A DNA stretch of 64,000 bases from the NCBI GenBank assembly GCA_018350325.1, contig JAEVLN010000016.1:1038693-1102692 (forward strand), given 5' to 3'. Of the stretch, positions 35,201 to 46,883 are shown piece after piece. Positions within the stretch are counted from its first letter, which is position 1; each line of letters opens with the position of its first letter. The position numbers and the translations under genes are program-made. This stretch comes from Globodera rostochiensis (lineage: Eukaryota; Nematoda; Chromadorea; Rhabditida; Heteroderidae). Under the pieces are notes generated by a model. The model searched no databases. It was not told where the DNA came from and saw only the letters and a program-made list of their open reading frames with translations.

Positions 35201-35833
35201 TACTATTTCTCCAAAAAATAAAATTTTCAGAAATTAAACTAAAACAATTTTTAGATGGGGTGCATTCTTGTGCAAATTACTCTCGCCGTCTGACTCTCTC
35301 TTTTTAGTATACTATTTCTCCAAAAAATAAAATTTTCAGAAATTAAACTAAAACAATTTTTAGATGGGGTGCATTCTTGTCCAAATTACTCTCGCCGTCT
35401 GACTCTCTCTTTTTAGTACACTATTTCTCCAAAAAATAAAATTTTTAGAAATTAAACTAAAACAATCTTAGATGGGGTGCATTCTTGTCCAAATTACTCA
35501 TTCTTGTCCAAATTACTCTCGCCGTCTGACTCTCTCTTTTTAGTATACTATTTCTCCAAAAATAAAATTTTCAGAAATTAAACTAAAACAATTTTTAGAT
35601 GGGGTGCATTCTTGTGCAAATTACTCTCGCCGTCTGACTCTCTCTTTTTAGTATACTATTTCTCCAAAAAATAAAATTTTCAGAAATTAAACTAAAACAA
35701 TTTTTAGATGGGGTGCATTCTTGTGCAAATTACTCTCGCCGTCTGACTCTCTCTTTTTAGTACACTATTTCTCCAAAAAATAAAATTTTCAGAAATCAAA
35801 CTAAAACAATTTTTAGATGGGGTGCATTCTTGT
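32280..35833 (+). repeat. Satellite array A4
   Basis: About 32 monomers, same orientation and junctions as A2 and A3, between X copy 3 and BTB copy 3. Blocks of several monomers repeat within it (for example 33130-33490 and 33790-34150). Two monomers near 34230-34390 are of the A1 type (TTGCCCAAATT, TTTTTAGCACAC), showing exchange between array types. Confidence 0.97.
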
Positions 35834-36836
35834 CTTCATTTATGTGGACGATGTGAGCGGGCTGAACGGGGACAATGCAATCGCTGTGCTTTACGCGGGT
35901 CAGGAATTTTTATGGATTTATACATTTTTGGTTTAAATTTTGAATTTAAGCTAAAAAATATGATCTTCCTGAACTTGTCGATTGGTGTTTGACCTTTCCC
36001 ATATCGAAGCTGAGCAATATTTTTCTCGCGTTTGACCAGACTCGCTTTCTTGGAGAAGAGGTGGGGGTTAATCCGAAATAAATTTTATTGTCTTTTTTTA
36101 AACAATCATGATTAGAGTTATTTTATTATAATCGGGAATTTGTAAATATAAAATAGTTTACTTAAATAGGCATTTGCTTGCTGTTGTTTGGAGCACATCG
36201 ATTTGAATGCGGACGCTTTGATCCTCTCGGAAGCATTTTTACAAAGTGATCAAAAATTATTGTGTGAGATTTTGGACCGTGACGAGTTGATGATCAGCGA
36301 AGAAATTACAATTTGGAATGCCGTAAATTTATTAAAATAATTAAACAAATTATTTTAATTATATTTCCTTTTTAAATAATTAGGCACTTCGCTGGGCGGA
36401 CGAAAAATGCCGTCAAAATGGGAAAGAGCCTTCAGCGGCGAATAGACGCGCAATGCTCGGCCCGGCACTTTTCAAAATTCGTTTTCCCCTCATTTCACAA
36501 GAGGACTTTGAGAATATTGGTTAGAACCTTTTTGGGGACCTTTGATTTCTTTTGGATTTAAAATACGGTTGACGACCACCTGCGCTTTTGACAGTTCCGT
36601 CTGGAGTGTTGACGGATGCCGAGCTGGTCAGCATTTTGCAGCACTATTCTCGTCCGGACCGCGCTCTGCCCAAGCCTTACCAGCTGAAATTCCCAACTAA
36701 TGGACGTGCCGGGACCAACTCGGGTAGGCCTAAATATGATAAGGACTTTGGGCCAAGTTTGAGTCGGAGTTGGCAGTGGAATAGAATCTCCATTAGGTTC
36801 ACTGCAGTGACATCGGCTGGCCAAAGGAATTCGTAA
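35834..36836 (+). pseudogene. BTB-BACK protein gene, copy 3 (5' truncated)
   Basis: Same exons as copy 1, displaced by 18,902 bp: FIYVDDVSGLNGDN, YDLPELVDWCL, AFACCCLEHIDLNAD, RWADEKCRQNGKEPS, VPSGVLTDAELVSI, DRALPKPYQLKFPTNGR. The frame is continuous through the last exon here. As in the other copies, the BTB fold starts at its second half against the satellite, so the initiation region is missing. The BACK part is complete. Confidence 0.8.
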
Positions 36837-36937
36837 TTGAAGTGTTGCGGGATTATGGAATTATTTCCGCCCAACTTTTTATAAGCTTAAAAAGGGGGGG
36901 GGCAACTTTAATAAATATTTGGGTTTTTAGACACCGA

Positions 36938-37105
36938 CAATTCATTTGTCTCTTTTGCCGCCAATTTGTTTCCTTAACGTTACGTTGTCAGGCTCTGGCA
37001 CCAAATCAAAGCGAATTTTGGTCCCAATTTCAATTTCAACATTTTCTGATGAGATTTGAATAACGACAATTTGTGATTTGTTGTCGAATGTTACGGTCGT
37101 TTTAT
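36938..37105 (-). pseudogene. C-terminal exon of an unknown minus-strand gene, copy 3
   Basis: Diverged version of the blocks at 18039 and 25787, with small changes including an extra triplet near 37080. It still reads FDLVPEPDNVTLRKQ and stops at the same place. No further exons were recognised upstream (37106-37600). Confidence 0.4.
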
Positions 37106-37129
37106 CGTTTATATTTTTCGTTGTCCATT

Positions 37130-37690
37130 AAAGCATTTCAATCACAGTCCTTGAAAATGGACGATCGATTTTAGAAAATTAAAAACGTCCTTGGAAAATG
37201 AAGTTAGCTGGAAGTTTAAATATTTGTATTTTAATGGAGAAAATCATGATTTGGCATTGTATAGATTCAAAACAATAGAAAAAGCCCATTTTTCAAAATG
37301 CCCTTTCAACACATTAGATCTCTTGATCATTTTACGTTAATTTTGGAGCACAAATATCGTTAAAATCTTCAATAACTTTTCCAGCGGCGCTTTCGGCTCC
37401 GCCGACCCCCCCCCCCCCCAGAATTCGCAAAAAAATTGCATTTGAAAAATTCTCAAATCGCAGAATTTTTGAAACACAAAATTTTACCCTAAAATGTCCA
37501 AAAACGTTATCAGATTGTATGCGCTGAGCACTTAGAAAATAGGAAATAATTATTAAATCGTTATAATATAGCAAATGCAAGGAAATAATATTAAATTGTT
37601 ATAATCACGATAAATTCAAAGATGATCAGAACTTTTACTCAGCAGTCGTCAATTGTAAATGAAAATAATTGAACATGAATCCATATAATG
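37130..37690. other. Intergenic, with one GC hairpin motif
   Basis: AT-rich. A degenerate hairpin-motif copy (AGCGGCGC, loop, GCTCCGCCG; 37383-37404) is followed by a C run, as in the MITEs. It is probably a decayed element; no ends found. Confidence 0.4.
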
Positions 37691-37915
37691 CCAAATAATG
37701 CGTTAAACCAAACTATTAAATTTATGCAACCATTTGGCCACTGCTTGAGCCGAAGAAGCTCCGGCACTGTCATCGGCCGGGAACTCGGGAAAAACATAAC
37801 TGGATTCGGAGTTTGGGGCAATCGCCAAGAACGGTCGGAGAGAAACGGCGCAAACGATCGAATTCAAAAGGAAGGAACAAAAATCCGCAAATTTGTCGCG
37901 AGCACGCGAAATTCG
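37690..37915 (-). pseudogene. F-box-like family fragment (exon 3 part)
   Basis: The minus strand preserves [19 protein letters not shown], then, after indels, [11 protein letters not shown] and AVAKWLHK-like words of exon 3. Frames shift at least once, and no flanking exons of the same copy are adjacent. A relic. Confidence 0.65.
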
Positions 37916-38985
37916 ACTAAATTAATTAAAAACTTAAAAAGTAACAAAAATTATAAATTAATAAAAAATTGAAAAGAAATAAATAAAAGAAATGAATAAG
38001 AAATAAAATGAATGAATGAGAAAGGGCGAACTCTTGCTTACAAATAGATTCTAGGAATCAAGGGCTTTCGAATGGTACTAAATTCGAACAATTATTCTTG
38101 CACAATAATTTCCTTTTTGGCATCTAATTTTAAAAACGCAAATTATATTTTTATTCCGTATGATGCTAACGATTATATCAAATAAAAAAGCGATTAAAAA
38201 ATTCCTTATTTTGTTTTCTAGGGATGACGAAAGTTTGAGAAGGATCTGAAGTATAGAACAAAAGTTATGAGTATCGGAATGCGTGATACTTTTTTTATTG
38301 GCTAAAAAATGTGAGAGAGAACGCCAAACGAGAGAAAGTTAGAGAAAGAAAGGAAATTTGTTTAATTCTCTTGCACTCTCTATTATTGGCACACATCTCG
38401 TTTTTTGAGCCGCTGTGAGTACATAACAGGTCAAATTTACGAAATCAAAGTACACTCAAAAATTTTCTAAAGATCAATTTAAATTTTGTGGTTTACCCGA
38501 GACCGGTGCCGTATTTTTTGAAGCTTTTTAGGGGCAGGGGTCCGGCCGTCGGGAAATTGGAAATTTTAATGAGTTAGAAAATAGCAAACAAAAAATCAAG
38601 ATCCAATGTTTTGAGAGGACACATTTTTGATAAAATGCTTGAAAATAAGTACATTTTAATTTTTAAGTACGAGGGTCCATTTTCAAGCACCGTACTTGTC
38701 ATTAAAGTACGAATCCGAACCCTGTTTTAAAGCATAAAATTGCCAAACAAACAGCTGAACAAATTATTTAGGCAACAAAATGACGGATAGTGAAAATTTG
38801 GGTAAATGTTGATCATAGGGCCCAGAAAGGAAATGACCCAGAACCAATTTTATAGGGTTTCTTATGCGCTAAAAATGAATAGGTAACTTGAAATTTTAGG
38901 GTTTTGGTCAAAAATCTCCATTTTTGGCAATTTTTAAACCGTTCAAAACCCGATTATCGCAGTGGGGTCAATTAAAATGCTGCAA
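37916..38985. other. Intergenic AT-rich stretch
   Basis: No gene recognised. GATCATAGGGCCCAGA near 38812 also occurs near 7628, marking a dispersed repeat fragment. A purine-rich stretch (GAGAGAACG...AGAGAAAG) lies at 38320-38360. Confidence 0.45.
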
Positions 38986-39240
38986 TTACGCTCAGCTTTT
39001 CCCATGGGCCCAATTGTCTTCATCGCGCTCAATTGGACAACGAACAAATGGCCGATTTCGCCCCCTGGCCTTTGCGTGACACCAATCGGTCCGGCCTCAA
39101 ACTGTCTTCTCGCCGTTCAAATTGCGGCACATCATTAGAAAACAAATACCTAACCCCGGAAAAAAGCACAAATTCACGCTGAAAGTTGTCCATTTTTTGA
39201 GTCCTCCCATTTTTGTCGGACAAAAAATCCGCGCCCACAC
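38986..39240 (-). pseudogene. F-box-like family relic (exon 4 part)
   Basis: On the minus strand, [17 protein letters not shown] corresponds to the CPIERDE-KWA motif of exon 4. Upstream GRTQKMDNFQREF resembles the out-of-frame translation of the intron 3 region in the intact gene (GRTQNGDFF). Heavily scrambled. Confidence 0.5.
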
Positions 39241-39644
39241 ATTTTGCTATTTCAAACGGCGAAATAGGGATTTATACTCAAAAAGGCCGAAATAGGGATT
39301 TTTAGGGACTAAAAAGTCGCTCTGATTCAAAAAAGCTGAATGCAAGCCCGTATGACGCCCATTCAAAATGAATGCTATTTACGGGCGTCAAACCCTATCC
39401 GAAAAAAAGGTTAAACCCTAAAAATCCGGGCTCTACATTTGGCCAAGGCTTATTTACCCCACCTCCCTACCGATGGGCAAGTAGCCGAGCAAATGCTTTT
39501 TCTTTTTTTACAAAATCGGCTATTTTTTTGCAAAGGATTGCCAAATGGCCAATTTTGGGAGATTCCGGCCATAACTTATTGGTGATTATTTGAATTTCAA
39601 CATATAATAAGCAGAATTTTGTGATCAATGTTCAGTCCATTTTA

Positions 39645-40505
39645 TTATTTGAATTTCCCTCCAAATCCCTCGTCCTCAGTTCTTTCTCTTTTGGGCTCAT
39701 TCGGACCTTTGTTTATGTCAAGCAGTCTGAAAATTAAAATTATGACATAAATTTGTTTGAGGGTAGAGAACGTGCAGCTCGAACAGACACGGACCGGGCC
39801 ATTTTTTCTGACATCTGGACCTGACACCCGAACCCCGGGGGGTTTGTTTTTGGAAAAGGGCCGCGGAAAAATTTAAATTTCATTTATTTTCTTGAATATT
39901 TGTTTTGAGAAGGCCGCCCGCGTAAAGTTGCTAATTTTTTTTAAAATCCCTTACCCGTCGCCATGAAAGTGGCGGAAATGCCTGTTCAGATTATGACGCA
40001 GGGTGAATGCCTTTCCGCAGGATTTGCACTAAAAAGTTCCATTTACAGAGAATATTTTCTAAACTTCTCACTCACCTCGAATGGCATCTCCCTCGTGTGG
40101 ACACGCTGATGATAGGTTAGATGGTTGACCTGTCGAAATTGCTTGCCACAATGTTGGCACTAAAATATATATAAATAATATTAAATTAAAAAATGGCATC
40201 TCTCAAATCTCTTCTGACTCACCTCGAATGGCTTCTCCCCCGTGTGGACACGCAGATGATCAATTAAATTACATTTAAGACTAAATCGCAGGTCACAATG
40301 TTGGCACTAAAAGTGTTCATTTAGTGGCAATTCCTCAACCAAAATATTGTGCAATTACTTCATATGGCTTTTCTCCAGTATGCGTACGCATATGCCTTTT
40401 AAGGTGATATGGCCAGTCAAATGAAAATGGGCATTGGGTGCATTTGTACCGCTTGTCCACCGGTTTTTTGCCTTCATTAACATTATCTTTTTCGATATTT
40501 CCCAT
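39645..40505 (-). CDS. Four-finger C2H2 zinc-finger protein
   Basis: Five exons on the minus strand: 40505-40359 ([24 protein letters not shown]...[16 protein letters not shown]), 40306-40223 ([28 protein letters not shown]), 40159-40076 ([28 protein letters not shown]), 40028-39955 ([20 protein letters not shown]) and 39726-39645 ([17 protein letters not shown]). Total 471 nt, 156 residues, all phases consistent. Each finger shows Cys-x2-Cys-x12-His-x3-His with TGEKP-type linkers, so a nuclear DNA-binding role is likely; targets unknown. The start was chosen because TTTTCAACCCAG, a plausible cis or spliced-leader acceptor, lies four bases before the ATG. Oddity: the donor region TGGCGACGGGTAAGGG and the last exon resemble those of the neighbouring F-box-like family, not of other fingers. 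Confidence 0.85.
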
Positions 40506-40519
40506 GAAGCTGGGTTGAA

Positions 40520-41357
40520 AATTAAATTTAATTATGGAAATGTGCATAAAATTTGGATAAAGCAAAAACGAGATAAAGCGCCGTGTCGGATTTCAAACAT
40601 TTTTCATAATTAATCTGAGAGTGATATCGGCCAGAAATATGACATTGGGCTGTTGATTCTCACGAATTTGTCTGGCCAAAATGCTGAGCCATGGGAATCG
40701 GTCAGAAAACGGCAATCATCGGGAATTGGGGTCCTGACGGAATTTTAAAATTCTATGTGCATGTTTTCTAGGGTAAAAATATGCGTTTTGCTTCAAAATC
40801 ATTTGAAAAGCAGAAATTCAACGATTACTCGCTTTTCCATTGTAATTTTGTGCTTTTTGGAGATTTCGAGGCCAAAATTGATTGTTGGAAATGTGGATGT
40901 TGGGGTGGCCAAAGAGCAAAAAAAGGCCGGTGGTACCAATCGCCGCCGGAAAAAATATCGGTTTGGCATTTAAGAAACAGAACATCTCTTTCATAAGGTT
41001 ATTGAATTATTTTTGGACTTATTTGATTAAGAAAGACAGTGTGGGGTGTGAAGATGGACATGAACATCACCAAATCGGCCGTCCTGCTCCGTCCACCCGC
41101 CCATTCTCCAGCACCAATCGCCATTTTCTGGGTCAGCGTTATGCACCTAAAATAAATATTCGTTGAAAATTATTTTTTTGGAGTTGAAGACGTAAGCAAA
41201 GTTATATAAATCAATTTAATTCCTCGTTCTGTTGTGATTTTTTTCATTTTTGTCTATATGTGTTAAGAAGAATGAAGAGTACGGCAGCAGAATTATTATT
41301 CATTTTTCAGTTTTTAGCTTATTGAATAAAAATCATTTGAAAATGCAACAACAAAAA
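40520..41357. other. Intergenic between zinc-finger and F-box fragment
   Basis: No gene could be supported; small frames (40755-41166) lack domains. The last part before 41358 (TTTTTCAGTTTTTAGCT near 41305) resembles the 5' leader of the F-box genes at 50406 and 57398 and may be its decayed promoter or trans-splice site. Confidence 0.45.
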
Positions 41358-41745
41358 ATGTCGGACAATCCGAAGAAAGTGGAGAAACAATTGAAAGAAA
41401 TATGAGTTTTGCCTTATACGGTCCTGGGACGAAAACGACCAAAAATTTTTGTGTGAAACAACTGTCAAGTCTCAGTTTCATTTGCCACGACCTTTTGTTC
41501 GAAGTCTTCGAATTCTGTGGCCCTTTTGTGTTCGAACTGAAAGTGGCGTTGATCAGCGATCGATTTGACCTTTTGGTGGACGCGCATTTCAATTCGAAGG
41601 AATGGTCGTTGGGCTGGTTGGAAATTCGTCGCGCATACAACAGAAATGGTGCTGAAATTGTCAAATGCTTTAACGATAAACCGCTACTGGAGCGCCCGCT
41701 ACTGGCAATGCCACAAAATGCGCTTCCAGACAAAGGACGCTCAAT
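41358..41745 (+). pseudogene. F-box-like family gene fragment D (5' part)
   Basis: Exon 1 41358-41401 ([14 protein letters not shown]) and exon 2 from 41476 ([51 protein letters not shown]). The exon 1 donor is AATATGAG instead of AATGTGAG, so the GT is lost. Exon 2 loses family similarity after LPDK (about 41735). The sequence then runs into unrelated bases and the satellite at about 41835. The upstream leader resembles that of genes G and H. Non-functional as a whole, though the F-box exon itself is open. Confidence 0.75.
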
Positions 41746-41834
41746 TTTATCAAAGCACGAAGCTCGAAGCCCAAAATACCAAAGTTTTACGAAGCTCTCC
41801 AGCCCTGAAATTCATTGGACTACTCTTTTTGTTT

Positions 41835-44800
41835 ATTAAACTAAAACAATTTTTAGATGGGGTGCATTCTTGTCCAAATTACTCTCGCCGTCTGACTCTC
41901 TCTTTTTAGCACACTATTTCTCAAAAAAAATAAAATTTTTTAGAATTAAACTAAAACAATTTTTAGATGGGGTGCATTCTTGTCCAAATTACTCTCGCCG
42001 TCTGACTCTCTCTTTTTAGTACACTATTTCTCAAAAAAATAAAATTTTAAGAAATTAAACTAAAACAATTTTTAGGTGGGGTGCATTCTTGTCCAAATTA
42101 CTCTCGCCGTCTGACTCTCTCTTTTTAGTACACTATTTCTCAAAAAAATAAAATTTTAAGAAATTAAACTAAAACAATTTTTAGATGGGGTGCATTCTTG
42201 TCCAAATTACTCTCGCCGTCTGACTCTCTCTTTTTAGCACACTATTTCTCAAAAAAATAAAATTTTTAGAATTAAACTAAAACAATTTTTAGATGGGGTG
42301 CAGTCTTGCCCAAATTACTCTCGCCGTCTGACTCTCTCTTTTTAGCACACTATTTCTCCAAAAAATAAAATTTTCAGAAATTAAACTAAAACAATTTTTA
42401 GATGGGGTGCATTCTTGTGCAAATTACTCTCGCCGTCTGATTCTCTCTTTTTAGTACACTATTTCTCCAAAAAATATAATTTTCAGAAATTAAACAAAAA
42501 CAATTTTAAGTTGAGGTGCATTCTTGTCCTAATTACTCTCGCCGTCTGACTCTCTCTTTTTAGTACACTATTTCTCCAAAAAAATAAAATTTTCAGAAAT
42601 TAAATTAAAACAATTTTTAGATGGGGTGCATTCTTGTGCAAATTACTCTCGCCGTCTGACTCTCTCTTTTTAGTACACTATTTCTCCAAAAAATAAAATT
42701 TTCAGAAATTAAAGTAAAACAATTTTTAGATGGGGTGCATTCTTGTGCAAATTACTCTCGCCGACTGACTCTCTCTTCTTAGTACACTATTTCTCAAAAA
42801 AATATAATTTTCAGAAATTAAACAAAAACAATTTTAAGTTGAGGTGCATTCTTGTCCTAATTACTCTCGCCGTCTGACTCTCTCTTTTTAGTACACTATT
42901 TCTCCAAAAAAATAAAATTTTCAGAAATTAAATTAAAACAATTTTAGATGGGGTGCATTCTTGTGCAAATTACTCTCGCCGTCTGACTCTCTCTTTTTAG
43001 TACACTATTTTTCCAAAAAATAAAATTTTCAGAAATTAAAGTAAAACAATTTTTAGATGGGGTGCATTCTTGTGCAAATTACTCTCGCCGACTGACTCTC
43101 TCTTCTTAGTACACTATTTCTCAAAAAAAATATAATTTTCAGAAATTAAACAAAAACAATTTTAAGTTGAGGTGCATTCTTGTCCTAATTACTCTCGCCG
43201 TCTGACTCTCTCTTTTTAGTACACTATTTCTCCAAAAAAATAAAATTTTCAGAAATTAAATTAAAACAATTTTTAGATGGGGTGCATTCTTGTGCAAATT
43301 ACTCTCGCCGTCTGACTCTCTCTTTTTAGTACACTATTTCTCCAAAAAATAAAATTTTCAGAAATTAAAGTAAAACAATTTTTAGATGGGGTGCATTCTT
43401 GTGCAAATTACTCTCGCCGACTGACTCTCTCTTCTTAGTACACTATTTCTCAAAAAAATATAATTTTCAGAAATTAAACAAAAACAATTTTAAGTTGAGG
43501 TGCATTCTTGTCCTAATTACTCTCGCCGTCTGACTCTCTCTTTTTAGTACACTATTTCTCCAAAAAAATAAAATTTTCAGAAATTAAATTAAAACAATTT
43601 TTAGATTGGGTGCATTCTTGCCCAAATTACTCTCGCCGTCTGACTCTCTCTTTTTAGCACACTATTTCTCAAAAAAATAAAATTTTTAGAATTAAACTAA
43701 AACAATTTTTAGATGGGGTCAGTCTTGCCCAAATTACTCTCACCGACTGACTCTCTCTTCTTAGTACACTATTTCTCAAAAAAATAAAATTTTTAGAAAT
43801 TAAACTAAAACAATTTTTAGATGGGGTGCATTCTTGTCCAAATTACTCTCGCCGTCTGACTCTCTCTTTTTAGCACACTATTTCTCAAAAAAATAAAATT
43901 TTCAGAAATTAAATTAAAACAATTTTTAGATGGGGTGCATTCTTGTGCAAATTACTCTCGCCGTCTGACTCTCTCTTTTTAGTACACTATTTCTCCAAAA
44001 AAAAAAAATAAAATTTTCAGAAATTAAAGTAAAACAATTTTTAGATGGGGTGCATTCTTGTGCAAATTACTCTCGCCGACTGACTCTCTCTTCTTAGTAC
44101 ACTATTTCTCAAAAAAATATAATTTTCAGAAATTAAACAAAAACAATTTTAAGTTGAGGTGCATTCTTGTCCTAATTACTCTCGCCGTCTGACTCTCTCT
44201 TTTTAGTACACTATTTCTCCAAAAAAATAAAATTTTCAGAAATTAAATTAAAACAATTTTTAGATTGGGTGCATTCTTGCCCAAATTACTCTCGCCGTCT
44301 GACTCTCTCTTTTTAGCACACTATTTCTCAAAAAATAAAATTTTTAGAATTAAACTAAAACAATTTTTAGATGGGGTCAGTCTTGCCCAAATTACTCTCA
44401 CCGACTGACTCTCTCTTCTTAGTACACTATTTCTCAAAAAAATAAAATTTTTAGAAATTAAACTAAAACAATTTTTAGATGGGGTGCATTCTTGTCCAAA
44501 TTACTCTCGCCGTCTGACTCTCTCTTTTTAGCACACTATTTCTCAAAAAAATAAAATTTTCAGAAATTAAATTAAAACAATTTTTAGATGGGGTGCATTC
44601 TTGTGCAAATTACTCTCGCCGTCTGACTCTCTCTTTTTAGTACACTATTTCTCCAAAAAAAAAAAATAAAATTTTCAGAAATTAAAGTAAAACAATTTTT
44701 AGATGGGGTGCATTCTTGTGCAAATTACTCTCGCCGACTGACTCTCTCTTCTTAGTACACTATTTCTCAAAAAAATATAATTTTCAGAAATTAAACAAAA

Positions 44801-45237
44801 ACAATTTTAAGTTGAGGTGCATTCTTGTCCTAATTACTCTCGCCGTCTGACTCTCTCTTTTTAGTACACTATTTCTCCAAAAAAATAAAATTTTCAGAAA
44901 TTAAATTAAAACAATTTTAGATGGGGTGCATTCTTGTGCAAATTACTCTCGCCGTCTGACTCTCTCTTTTTAGTACACTATTTCTCCAAAAAATAAAATT
45001 TTCAGAAATTAAAGTAAAACAATTTTTAGATGGGGTGCATTCTTGTGCAAATTACTCTCGCCGACTGACTCTCTCTTCTTAGTACACTATTTCTCAAAAA
45101 AATATAATTTTCAGAAATTAAACAAAAACAATTTTTAGATGGGGTGCATTCTTGTCCAAATTACTCTCGCCGTCTGACTCTCTCTTTTTAGTACACTATT
45201 TCTCAAAAAAATAAAATTTTTAGAAATTAAACTAAAA
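41835..45237 (+). repeat. Satellite array A5 with 328-bp higher-order unit
   Basis: About 31 monomers. A diagnostic variant TTGAGGTGCATTCTTGTCCT occurs at 42511, 42839, 43167, 43495, 44154 and 44812, spaced 328, 328, 328, 659 and 658 bp. The array is thus built of three-monomer blocks that later became six-monomer blocks. Variant monomers (CTCTCTTCTTAGTACAC, GATGGGGTCAGTC) follow the same order in each block. F-box fragments on the same strand flank both sides. Confidence 0.97.
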
Positions 45238-45662
45238 ATTCGTCGCTCAATTAATGGAAATGGCGCTGAAAGAATGGACTTCCGAAGGTGTTACGTAGTT
45301 TATTTCTCCTACTAGTATTCGAAAGCAATGGAGGCACTGAAAATGGTGAGTTTTAAATGTGTTTAATTGGATTCTCCGATTTAAATCTTCATTCCTCAAA
45401 AGGAATTTGGCAATTCGACCGATCCGGTCAATTTCATCATCTGTCTTTTGTGTTGTTTTGATGAGATTGTGCCATTCAAATTGCAAAACAATTTGGGCGA
45501 GCGATTGATGACGCGATGCTCTGGCAAAGGCAAATGGCTGTTGGTCCGTTGTCCGATTGAGCGCGACGAAGACAAATGGGCCAAGTGGGAGCAGGAGGCG
45601 GCTAACTGTTGTCAGGGGAATAGCGTCGACATTTACTTTGGAGATAGAGGCACTAACGACGG
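45238..45662 (+). pseudogene. F-box-like family gene fragment E (3' part)
   Basis: Directly after the satellite come a few codons of exon 2 (IRRSINGNGAE), joined to the end of exon 3 (MDFRR-type shifted GDGLPK-V). Exon 4 is 45403-45662 (EFGNSTDPVNFII, IVPFKLQNN, CPIERDEDKWAKWEQEA), with a 15-nt net deletion against the 275-nt norm. A GACGG/GTAATGG donor ends it. The large internal deletion and frame change mark a pseudogene. Confidence 0.7.
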
Positions 45663-45669
45663 GTAATGG

Positions 45670-46883
45670 CAAAATAGCATAAGATAATTCCTTATTCACT
45701 AAACCGATTATTCACACACAGTCCTTTTGTGCGTCCTTTTGCTCCATTTTTGGGCTGACTTTATGAGGGAGGAGGAGGACGAACGGAATTTAATGGAATA
45801 AACATTTATCAATTTATATGTATCAAAGGATGGAGCGTCGTGAATAAAGGAGACATTTTTTTATTATCTAATGAGAATTCTAACTATTTTTCCAGTCTTT
45901 CCCGTTCCCGCAAAGAAATGTTTCAAACTTTACCAATTTTTATACACAAAACCCCTTAAAAGCGAAAATGAGAGAGAAAGGGCGTTCTCGCTCCGCGCGC
46001 TCGCCCGGCCGCATTTTCCACTTTTAGACACTTTGTCCGATTTTTTGCCACTTTGTCTTAAGAGCGAAACAACAAATTAAAACTTCCCCCAAACTCTCCT
46101 CCACAATTCCCGGCCCTCCTACAGCCATTAGACACTTTGTCATCACATAATTTGTCGACACTTTGTCCTAGAGCAAAAATTTTTTCTTTTCTGAAATCAG
46201 CGTATTCAAACAATTTTTCCTTATTTAAAATTATCAAAATATCCCAAACGGTCATTCCAATTCATTTATTTTTTTCAATTCCTATTTGAAATTCCTGTTC
46301 CCGGAAATTTTATTTCACCAGTCTCTAATGTTGAGAATGAAAGTGATCGTATTTTTTGTTCAAAAAGTGCCAGAATTTTTTGAAATTAAAAAACGGTCTC
46401 AAGCAAATGGTGACAGTGGATGAAATTTGGCACAATTCATACACTTAATCCGCATGTTTGATGATTTGTCAATAGACTGACTTTAAAACGATCTCAAATA
46501 AAATGGAGATGCCCTAATTTTTGTTCACAAAATATCTCCGAAGGGATTAAAATAACAAAAATTTTTTGCACCCGCCCCAGCGGCGGCAGATTTTCCATTT
46601 TCCTTTCATAGGCGTCAAATCCGAACTCTCTGAACTCAATTCGGCCGATTTTCGACCCTCTCTGGACCCTATTCAAACATTTTGTCGGATATTCATTTTT
46701 AAAAAAAAGATTTGGTTAAAATTGGACAAAACACGGGACTCGAATCATTTTGGACGGCTTTCCGGAAGAATTCTAAAAAATATCATTTCGTTTGGATTTG
46801 ATCCCTCCCCCCCTCAACCACAGAACAGGTCAAACTTTCGGAAAAACAAGAACCATATTGTACGGAAAAAGCAACAATTTCAG
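45670..46883. other. Intergenic region upstream of SPRY gene
   Basis: No gene recognised. GACACTTTGTC-like words occur four times (46025-46165). A degraded F-box last exon may lie at 45720-45800 (GAGGAGGAGGACGAACGGAA, also found after gene G). A start exon for the SPRY gene may be hidden here, but I could not identify it. Confidence 0.45.
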
